This document shows, piece after piece, positions 1 to 5,569 of a stretch of 5,569 bases of DNA; within the stretch, counting starts at the first letter, position 1; each line of letters starts with the position of its first letter. The notes beneath the pieces are model-generated. The model had not been told where the DNA came from. It made no database searches and worked only from the letters and a program-made list of their open reading frames with translations. The stretch spans positions 1 to 5,569 of the forward strand of contig JAAZON010000003.1 of assembly GCA_012797725.1 (NCBI GenBank), written 5' to 3'. This stretch comes from SAR324 cluster bacterium. Its GTDB lineage: Bacteria; Bdellovibrionota; UBA2361; JAAZON01. The position numbers and the translations under genes are program-made.

Positions 1-34
1 ACACTCACTCAAGTGATATGAGAAGCAGTTTCGT

Positions 35-96
35 AGATTCTTTTCTGATATCATTTGGATACTGACTTGTTTCTATCTGTTATATAAGATTCTTTT
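35..96 (+). repeat. 10-bp direct repeat AGATTCTTTT in the leader
   Basis: AGATTCTTTT occurs at 35-44 and again at 87-96, 52 bases apart start to start, which is close to five helical turns. The copies are exact over ten bases, and the flanks differ. This could be a paired binding site or chance in a T-rich stretch. Confidence 0.3.
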
Positions 97-195
97 ACAA
101 GGGAATTGCTTTAAGGCCTTATTGAAACGCGTAAGATAAAGGCGGGGATACCACTCCGATGATTTTAGCACGGATAAAAGCTATGATACCAACTC

Positions 196-227
196 TGCGA
201 TAATATAATGGCAGTGAGGAAATCGCA
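196..227. promoter_or_regulatory. short dyad around the candidate -10 box, possible operator
   Basis: TGCGAT at 196-201 and ATCGCA at 222-227 are exact reverse complements separated by 20 bases, and the TATAAT hexamer lies between them. A dimeric repressor bound to both arms would cover the -10 box and the likely start point. Six-base arms can arise by chance, and no regulator gene is in the window, so this is only a candidate site. Confidence 0.2.
204..209 (+). promoter_or_regulatory. candidate -10 box (TATAAT) of the operon promoter
   Basis: This is a perfect TATAAT, 81 bases upstream of the chosen GTG start. No good TTGACA-like hexamer lies 16-18 bases upstream (the bases around 181-186 read CTATGA), and there is no TG extended -10 motif directly before it. 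In AT-rich DNA a chance match is possible. If it is real, transcription would start near 216 and leave a leader of about 75 bases. The weak -35 would suit a promoter that depends on an activator or is otherwise regulated. Confidence 0.3.
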
Positions 228-275
228 ACTTTATCAATTCTCGATCCTGAATTCTTGAAGTGTGTAATTGCAACC

Positions 276-283
276 AAAGGGGG
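276..283 (+). promoter_or_regulatory. Shine-Dalgarno site that sets the helicase start at GTG 291
   Basis: AAAGGGGG lies seven bases before GTG 291. AAGGGGG differs from the ideal AAGGAGG at one position, which can still pair with the 16S 3' end as a G-U wobble. The earlier in-frame TTG at 255 has no purine-rich site before it (the preceding bases are TCGATCCTGAATTC). This decides the start in favour of GTG 291. Confidence 0.8.
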
Positions 284-290
284 ATTAAGC

Positions 291-3200
291 GTGGCACGTC
301 TTGAAGACATAACTGTTGGCAGCAGTGTAATTGGTATTACTGGCAATATACCTGTTACCGTTGTAGCGGTTAAATGGCACGGAATTGCTGTTTTAGAGAT
401 TACCTTCAAAAATAGCGAAGGGCAGCTAGCCAATCAGTTGTTATATAGAGAAGATGAAGTGCAGTTAGCTGTATCAGAGGGAAGTCTTCCGTGGAGTTTC
501 GACGCTGATGCCAACTTATTTCGACTTGCTTCAGAAGCATACCGTATACACCTTGCACATATTTTCGATCCGTATTTAGCTATACACACCTCTGAGATAG
601 AACCACTTCCTCACCAGATTTCTGCTGTATATCAGGAAATGTTGCCGAGGCTTCCACTACGCTTCATCTTGGCAGACGATCCTGGAGCCGGAAAAACAAT
701 TATGACTGGGATATTTTTGAAAGAACTCCTTGTTAGAGGTGGGCTAAAACGCTGCATGATAGTATCGCCTGGCAACCTAGCTGAACAGTGGCAAGATGAG
801 CTATATCGAAAGTTCAACCTCCGGTTTGAGATATTAACCAACGATAGGATCGAAGCCGCAGTTACGGGCAATGTTTTCTCAGAAATGAATCTGTGTATTG
901 CAAGGTTGGACAAACTCTCCCGTAATGATGAGATACAAAATAAGTTGCGCGTTACTGACTGGGATCTGATCGTTTGCGACGAGGCACACAAGATGTCTGC
1001 AACAATATGGGGTGGTGAGGTCAAATACACAAAACGTTTCCAGTTGGGGCGGCTTTTGTCACAGATTACTCGTCATTTTCTACTTCTAACCGCTACACCG
1101 CATAATGGCAAGGAAGAAGACTTTCAACTTTTTATGTCGTTGATAGATCAAGATCGTTTTGAAGGGGCTGCCCGTAGAGGAAACCATTCTGTAGATGTCT
1201 CTGATGTTATGAGGCGTCTTGTCAAAGAGGAACTTTTGAAGTTTGATGGAACACCTTTATTCCCTGAACGGATTGCCTACACTGTAAATTACGACCTTTC
1301 ACCTATAGAGGCTACGCTATACAGTGCTGTAACTCATTATGTTCAGGAAGAATTCAACCGCGCGGATCAGCTAAATAATGAGCGTAAAACCACAGTCGGG
1401 TTTGCACTTACCATACTACAACGAAGGCTTGCCTCTTCGCCGGAGGCTATTTATCAATCATTGAAGCGTCGCCGAGAACGTTTAGAAAACCGGCTTGCAG
1501 AAGAACGTATTGGAAAGCGTGCAGCTGAATATTCATTCCCTATATATGAAGATTATGATGACGATGACTTGCCGTCCAACGAACTGGAAGATGCTGAGGA
1601 AAAGGTCACAGACCAAGCATCTGCTGCATCGACTATTTTAGAATTAGAAGCTGAAATACAGACATTGAAAGAGTTGGAGCGCATGGCCAACGCAGTACGA
1701 ACCAGCGGTGAGGATAGAAAATGGGACGAGCTATCTAAACTTTTACAAGATAACGAGAATATGTATGGTGCAGAAGGCGTTAGAGAAAAGCTGATTATTT
1801 TCACAGAGCACCGTGACACATTGCGTTATCTTTCCAATAAGATCCGTTCCCTTCTTGGAGAAGAGGAGGCTGTTGTTACAATACACGGGGGTTTGCTCCG
1901 TGATGAACGCCGAAAAGTTGAAGAACTCTTCAAACAGGATAAAAGAGTACGCATCCTAATAGCCACTGACGCAGCAGGTGAAGGTATAAACCTTCAGCGT
2001 GCACATTTGATGGTTAATTATGACCTGCCTTGGAACCCCAACCGCCTGGAGCAGCGTTTTGGACGCATCCACCGTATTGGCCAAACCGAGGTCTGTCATT
2101 TGTGGAATCTCGTTTCAAAAGAGACACGGGAAGGTATGGTGTTTCAGCGACTTTTCGAAAAGCTAGAGCAGGAACGTGAAACGCTTGGAGGGAAAGTCTT
2201 CGATATTTTGGGGAAGATCACATTCAACAACCGCCCACTGCGTGAGCTGCTTATCGAAGCCGTGAGATACGGTAATGACCCGGATGTGAGAGCAAGATTG
2301 TATCAGGTTGTTGATAATTCTCTTGATCGCAACTCTCTTCAAAGACTATTGGATGAATATGCATTGGCCGAAGATGCTATGGACGTAAATCAAGTGATGG
2401 CAATCCGTGAGGATATGGAAAGAATGGAGGCTCACAGGCTGCAACCACATTTCATTGAGACGTTCTTCATAGAGGCATTCACAAGCATTGGTGGTAGGAT
2501 TCTGCATCGCGAAAAAGGGCGATATGAGATAACATCTGTGCCATTCGCGGTCAGAAACCGAGATAAGCAGATTGGTTTTGGTGAACCTGTGCTCAATAGA
2601 TATGAGCGGATATGCTTTGACAAGACTTATCGCAATGTCCAAGGGCAGATTCCAGCTGCGCTGATTGCTCCAGGGCATCCGCTTCTTGAAGCAATAATCG
2701 ACCTTGTTCGAGAAAAAAATGCAGATGTTCTGAAGCGCGGGGTAGTACTCGTGGATGATAATGATCATAGTGAAGACGTGCGCCTTCTGTTTTATGTTGA
2801 GGATTCCGTGCAAGACGGCGTAGTTCTTCCGAATGGCGGCAAACGTGTTATCTCTAAACACATACATTTTGTCGAAATTAAAAAAGACGCTTCCGCGAAA
2901 AGTGCGGGCTACGCACCATATCTAGATTACCGTACAGCGAGAGAAGATGAGCAAGATGTAATCCGTCCATTCTTAAGTAGTCAGCAATGGCTACAGACTG
3001 ATATTGAAGAGAAAGCAGTGGATTATGCTATCTCTAACATTATCCCTGCACATGTTGCTGAGGTTAGAACTCGAAAAAACAATCTCATCGACAAAACCGT
3101 AAAAGCAGTAAAAGAACGCCTGACAGCTGAAATACAGTATTGGGATTTTCGTGCAGCTGATTTGAGGCAAAAAGAATCCGCAGGAAGATTAAATGCCAGG

Positions 3201-3812
3201 TTGAACTCCCAAATGGCCGCCCGCCGTGCAGAGGAGCTCGCAGCACGTATGCAAAAACGATTGACAGAATTAGAGAAAGAGAAGCAGATTTCTGCAACGC
3301 CACCTGTTGTTGTCGCGGGAGCAGTGGTTATTCCAATAGGACTTATAAATAGGCTGAAAGGAAGACAACCTGATATGCTTGCAGTAGATGCTTCAGCAAG
3401 GCGTGAAATCGAACTTAGAGCTATGAAAACAGTTATGGATATCGAATCATCCCTTGGGTATATTCCTAGCGATGTAAGCGGGGCTAAGTGCGGCTACGAC
3501 GTGGAATCTCTGATTCCAAAAGAGTTGCGTGTAAACAGCTCTCCACTACGTTTTATTGAAGTTAAGGGGAGAACCATAGGAGCTACTACTGTAACTGTAA
3601 GCAAGAATGAGATACTAACGGCTTTCAATAAGCCTGATGAATATATTCTTGCCATTGTTGAAGTAGATGGAACAGATGCAAACACTGTTTACTTAAAACA
3701 TCCATTTAGTGAACGACCGGACTTTGCAGCTACAAGTGTGAACTACGATATTGGTGATCTGATAGAGAGAGCCGAAATTATTCTAGAGAGAGGTCAATTG
3801 TATGGAGTATAA
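291..3812 (+). CDS. SNF2-type DEAH helicase with C-terminal DUF3883 (NOV_C) domain
   Basis: This is a 1173-residue cytosolic superfamily 2 ATPase, expected to translocate on or remodel double-stranded DNA using ATP. Residue numbers are from GTG 291. A family-typical N-terminal segment (RLEDITVG, residues 3-10) precedes PLPHQ (105-109), Walker A DDPGAGKT (129-136, K135), DEAH (230-233) and LTATPHNG (266-273). An insert of about 230 residues follows, with an acidic patch YEDYDDDD (419-426) and a charged, probably coiled helix. The second RecA lobe has LIIFTEH (501-507), IHGGLLRDER (531-540), ATDAAGEGINLQ (558-569) and QRFGRIHRIGQ (588-598) with arginines R592 and R595. All motor motifs look intact. 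Residues about 600-930 are unassigned. A predicted coiled coil (about 930-1000) and a hydrophobic PPVVVAGAVVIPIGL strip (1004-1018) lead to the DUF3883/NOV_C domain, with GYDVES (1068-1073), FIEVKG (1088-1093) and SKNE (1104-1107). It overlaps the methylase gene by 11 bases, so the two are probably cotranscribed. Its defence role is inferred from this pairing. It does not look like DISARM DrmD, because its N-terminus is of another type. Confidence 0.95.
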   Translation: MARLEDITVGSSVIGITGNIPVTVVAVKWHGIAVLEITFKNSEGQLANQLLYREDEVQLAVSEGSLPWSFDADANLFRLASEAYRIHLAHIFDPYLAIHTSEIEPLPHQISAVYQEMLPRLPLRFILADDPGAGKTIMTGIFLKELLVRGGLKRCMIVSPGNLAEQWQDELYRKFNLRFEILTNDRIEAAVTGNVFSEMNLCIARLDKLSRNDEIQNKLRVTDWDLIVCDEAHKMSATIWGGEVKYTKRFQLGRLLSQITRHFLLLTATPHNGKEEDFQLFMSLIDQDRFEGAARRGNHSVDVSDVMRRLVKEELLKFDGTPLFPERIAYTVNYDLSPIEATLYSAVTHYVQEEFNRADQLNNERKTTVGFALTILQRRLASSPEAIYQSLKRRRERLENRLAEERIGKRAAEYSFPIYEDYDDDDLPSNELEDAEEKVTDQASAASTILELEAEIQTLKELERMANAVRTSGEDRKWDELSKLLQDNENMYGAEGVREKLIIFTEHRDTLRYLSNKIRSLLGEEEAVVTIHGGLLRDERRKVEELFKQDKRVRILIATDAAGEGINLQRAHLMVNYDLPWNPNRLEQRFGRIHRIGQTEVCHLWNLVSKETREGMVFQRLFEKLEQERETLGGKVFDILGKITFNNRPLRELLIEAVRYGNDPDVRARLYQVVDNSLDRNSLQRLLDEYALAEDAMDVNQVMAIREDMERMEAHRLQPHFIETFFIEAFTSIGGRILHREKGRYEITSVPFAVRNRDKQIGFGEPVLNRYERICFDKTYRNVQGQIPAALIAPGHPLLEAIIDLVREKNADVLKRGVVLVDDNDHSEDVRLLFYVEDSVQDGVVLPNGGKRVISKHIHFVEIKKDASAKSAGYAPYLDYRTAREDEQDVIRPFLSSQQWLQTDIEEKAVDYAISNIIPAHVAEVRTRKNNLIDKTVKAVKERLTAEIQYWDFRAADLRQKESAGRLNARLNSQMAARRAEELAARMQKRLTELEKEKQISATPPVVVAGAVVIPIGLINRLKGRQPDMLAVDASARREIELRAMKTVMDIESSLGYIPSDVSGAKCGYDVESLIPKELRVNSSPLRFIEVKGRTIGATTVTVSKNEILTAFNKPDEYILAIVEVDGTDANTVYLKHPFSERPDFAATSVNYDIGDLIERAEIILERGQLYGV
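3790..3794 (+). promoter_or_regulatory. Shine-Dalgarno site of the methylase inside the helicase gene
   Basis: GAGGT, preceded by AGA, matches the core of the 16S-complementary AAGGAGGTGA. It lies seven bases before ATG 3802. Because it sits inside the last helicase codons, ribosomes ending at TAA 3810-3812 are next to the methylase start, which favours coupled translation of the two proteins. Confidence 0.7.
3802..3812 (+). other. 11-bp overlap of helicase end and methylase start
   Basis: The methylase ATG at 3802 lies in the +1 frame relative to the helicase codons, whose TAA is at 3810-3812. Such an overlap, with no room for a promoter or terminator between the genes, indicates a single transcript and matched synthesis of the two products. 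This is expected if they form one complex or if modification must keep pace with restriction. Confidence 0.9.
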
Positions 3813-5569
3813 GAAAAAACTGATTGAAGTTGCAATGCCGCTCCCCGCAATAAATAAAGAATCTAAACGCGAGAAATCTATTCGGCACGGGCATCCTTCA
3901 ACACTCCACTTATGGTGGTCAAGAAAACCAACTGCTGCAGCTCGTGGAGTAATCTTCGCATCACTTGTGGACGATCCTTCCAGCCATCCAGAGCTGTTCC
4001 CTACTGAAGAGGAACAGATAATCGAACGCAATCGCTTATTCTCGCTAATGGAAAAACTTGTGCTATGGGAGAATTCCAATAACCAGGAAATATTGGCTGA
4101 AGCAAAAGCCGAAATTTTAAAATACACAGATGGTCGAATGCCTGCTTTACTTGATCCGTTTGCAGGAGGCGGTACAATTCCATTAGAAGCGCAAAGACTT
4201 GGACTTGAAGCACATGCTAGCGACCTAAATCCGGTTGCTGTAATGATAAACAAAGCAATGATTGAGATACCGCCGAAATATGCTGGAATGCCACCTGTTA
4301 ATCCTAAGGCACGTATAGAAATGATAAACCAGGGATGGCTTGGCGCTGCTGGGCTCGCAGAGGATGTGCGGTATTACGGTGAATTATTAGAAAAGGAAGC
4401 TTTCAAAAAGATTGGATACTTATATCCTCCTGTAAAAGTACCTTCAGAACTAGGAGGTGGACAAGTAACGGCTATTGCTTACTTATGGGTAAGAAATGTC
4501 AAATGCCCTAACCCTGCTTGTGGTTGTGAAATGCCGCTTACTAGCAGTTTTTTTATTGCAAAGACCGAAGGAAGAGAAATATTTGTTGAACCGACCGTAT
4601 GTGGTTCTAAGATAGCTTTTTCGATTCATAAAGGGAAGAATGCTCCAGAAGGAACCGTGAAACGTTCAGGAGCGAAGTGCATTTGTTGTGGTCAACCAGT
4701 TGGTTTTCAGTACATACGTGAAGAAGGTAAAGCAGGGCGAATTACTTATAGAATGATAGCCGTAGTCGGACAAGGAAATAGAAAGCGTCTCTATATTCCG
4801 GTATCAGAAGAACAAGTAAAAACAGCGTTTTCTGCACATTATAACGATCCTCCATCAGGTGAACTGGGTTATTATCCTGGTTATATCAACCCAGTTGGTT
4901 ATGGCATAACACATTTCGATACGATGTTCACCAAAAGACAGTTAGCTGCACTCACGACTTTTCGAGACCTAATTCCCGAGATACAAAAAGCTGTTGTCAA
5001 AGATGCCCTTATCGAATTAAAGAATGATGAAAAAGCAGATGAATATGGGAAAGCGATTGCATTATATCTAGCTTTGTCAGTTGATCGTCTCGCAAATCGA
5101 CTTTCCAATATTTGTATTTGGAATGCAACAGGTGAAAAAATCGAACAGACATTTGGTATGCAGGGGATTCAGATGACATGGAATTTTGCTGAAGCGAATG
5201 TCTTTAGCGGTTCTACGGGTAGTTGGAGTAGTTCGCTTGAATGGATTCCGAAATGTCTTGAGCAACTACCTTGTGGAGAAATTGGAAATGTTTATCAGTC
5301 GGATGCTCAAAACGATTTGGGATTAAGAAATGTAATGGTATCTACTGATCCGCCGTATTATGACAGCATTATTTATGCAGATTTTTCTGATTTCTTCTAT
5401 GTTTGGATGAGAGGAGCATTAAAAAGTGTTTTCCCCGAAGTATTCAATACGGTGTTAACTCCCAAGAATGAAGAATTAATTGCAAACCCCAATAGATTTG
5501 ATGGTGACAAAAAAGCTGCACAAATCTACTTTGAGAATGGTATGGTTCTTGCTCTTAAGCAAACGTATA
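3802..5569 (+). CDS. DUF1156 DNA methyltransferase with Zn-ribbon (COG1743-like), 3' end missing
   Basis: This is a predicted SAM-dependent DNA amino-methyltransferase (N6-adenine, or less likely N4-cytosine). The frame is uninterrupted for 589 codons and leaves the window with no stop; family members are, from memory, around 900-1000 residues, so roughly a third or more is missing. Residues 1-60 are a clear DUF1156 segment, with LIEVAMPLPAIN (7-18) and SIRHGHPSTLHLWW (26-39). Motif I, the SAM-binding loop, is DPFAGGGT (118-125), followed by SDLNPVA (140-146), whose aspartate D141 should bind the SAM ribose. A cysteine cluster (C235, C240, C242 with C293, C295, C296) looks like a zinc ribbon in the insert. 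A family-typical WNFAEANVFSG lies at 460-470. The catalytic motif IV is DPPY (516-519). The order motif I, long insert, motif IV resembles alpha-class enzymes. The start is ATG 3802, which has a good ribosome binding site and matches the family N-terminus; the frame has a TAG at 3784. It overlaps the helicase gene and probably supplies self-marking for a defence system. Target sequence unknown. Confidence 0.93.
   Translation, partial: MEYKKKLIEVAMPLPAINKESKREKSIRHGHPSTLHLWWSRKPTAAARGVIFASLVDDPSSHPELFPTEEEQIIERNRLFSLMEKLVLWENSNNQEILAEAKAEILKYTDGRMPALLDPFAGGGTIPLEAQRLGLEAHASDLNPVAVMINKAMIEIPPKYAGMPPVNPKARIEMINQGWLGAAGLAEDVRYYGELLEKEAFKKIGYLYPPVKVPSELGGGQVTAIAYLWVRNVKCPNPACGCEMPLTSSFFIAKTEGREIFVEPTVCGSKIAFSIHKGKNAPEGTVKRSGAKCICCGQPVGFQYIREEGKAGRITYRMIAVVGQGNRKRLYIPVSEEQVKTAFSAHYNDPPSGELGYYPGYINPVGYGITHFDTMFTKRQLAALTTFRDLIPEIQKAVVKDALIELKNDEKADEYGKAIALYLALSVDRLANRLSNICIWNATGEKIEQTFGMQGIQMTWNFAEANVFSGSTGSWSSSLEWIPKCLEQLPCGEIGNVYQSDAQNDLGLRNVMVSTDPPYYDSIIYADFSDFFYVWMRGALKSVFPEVFNTVLTPKNEELIANPNRFDGDKKAAQIYFENGMVLALKQTY

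Larger units (their letters stand above)
1..290. other. AT-rich leader without a supportable gene
   Basis: I see no convincing gene here. Short + strand frames open at the left edge (the longest ends at a TGA at 63-65) could be the tail of an upstream gene, but they are too short to assign. The minus strand has only a frame that runs into the helicase N-terminus and looks like its shadow. I found no tRNA pattern and no hairpin-plus-T-run terminator. Visible structure: the 8-bp palindrome TGATATCA at 46-53, the 10-bp palindrome TAAGGCCTTA at 112-121, the direct repeat AGATTCTTTT at 35-44 and 87-96, and a TATAAT hexamer at 204-209. The region most likely carries the operon promoter and its control sites. 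Confidence 0.6.

Noticed and set aside
3..65. Left-edge + strand frame ending at TGA 63-65
   Set aside because: It could be the tail of an upstream gene, but about 20 residues without a motif cannot be assigned, and the other frames also allow short tails.
55..86. TTGGAT (55-60) with TATATA (81-86) as a promoter
   Set aside because: The hexamers are poor matches and the spacer is 20 bases, longer than the usual 16-18.
208..258. 16-codon + strand frame starting at ATG 208
   Set aside because: It begins within the TATAAT region, has no ribosome binding site, and shows nothing that marks a leader peptide.
255..290. TTG at 255 as the helicase start
   Set aside because: It has no Shine-Dalgarno sequence, whereas GTG 291 has AAAGGGGG seven bases before it and gives the N-terminus I recall as usual for the family.
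119..433. Minus-strand frame of 104 codons across the leader and helicase start
   Set aside because: It overlaps the real helicase N-terminus, has no recognisable motif or good ribosome binding site, and reads as low-complexity shadow sequence.
2346..2867. Minus-strand frame of 173 codons
   Set aside because: It lies wholly inside the helicase gene, whose + strand reading is uninterrupted and matches its family; no domain is recognisable in the reverse reading.
3300..3344. Hydrophobic strip PPVVVAGAVVIPIGL as a membrane segment
   Set aside because: It is too short and contains prolines; it sits between a coiled coil and the NOV_C domain and is more likely a buried strand or linker of a soluble protein.
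3783..4253. Minus-strand frame of 156 codons over the gene junction
   Set aside because: It is antisense to the DUF1156 segment and methylase motif I, both strongly supported on the + strand.
291..5569. Class 1 DISARM (drmD and drmMI)
   Set aside because: The helicase N-terminus and DUF3883 tail and the DUF1156/Zn-ribbon methylase differ from the DrmD and DrmMI types I recall, and no drmA, drmB or drmC is visible. A profile search could overturn this.

Overview
The window holds two tightly linked genes on the + strand. The first is a complete SNF2-type DEAH helicase with a C-terminal DUF3883/NOV_C domain, and the second is the first 589 codons of a DUF1156 (COG1743-like, Zn-ribbon) DNA methyltransferase that runs off the right edge. 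The base composition is moderately AT-rich by eye. Both genes have strong Shine-Dalgarno sequences, and one starts at GTG. This suggests a low- to mid-GC bacterium, most likely in the Bacillota (Clostridia, Negativicutes or Bacilli), but nothing here fixes the taxon.

Layout: positions 1-290 are an AT-rich leader in which I find no supportable gene. It contains a perfect TATAAT hexamer inside a short dyad, a 10-bp direct repeat and a strong ribosome binding site just before GTG 291. The helicase fills 291-3812. The methylase starts at ATG 3802, inside the last codons of the helicase, with an 11-bp overlap and its own GAGGT ribosome binding site. It is open to 5569.

How they work together: a SNF2-like helicase beside a DUF1156 adenine/cytosine-N methylase is a recurrent phage-defence arrangement. 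From memory of the literature, COG1743 methylases commonly neighbour a COG1483/DUF499 AAA+ ATPase, and the helicase-methylase-ATPase set was named Hma in the PADLOC defence-system survey. The likely logic is that the methylase marks self DNA and the helicase, perhaps with a nuclease-like NOV_C tail, acts on unmarked invader DNA. The third component, if present, would lie to the right of this window. The defence role is inference; the domain assignments are visible in the sequence.
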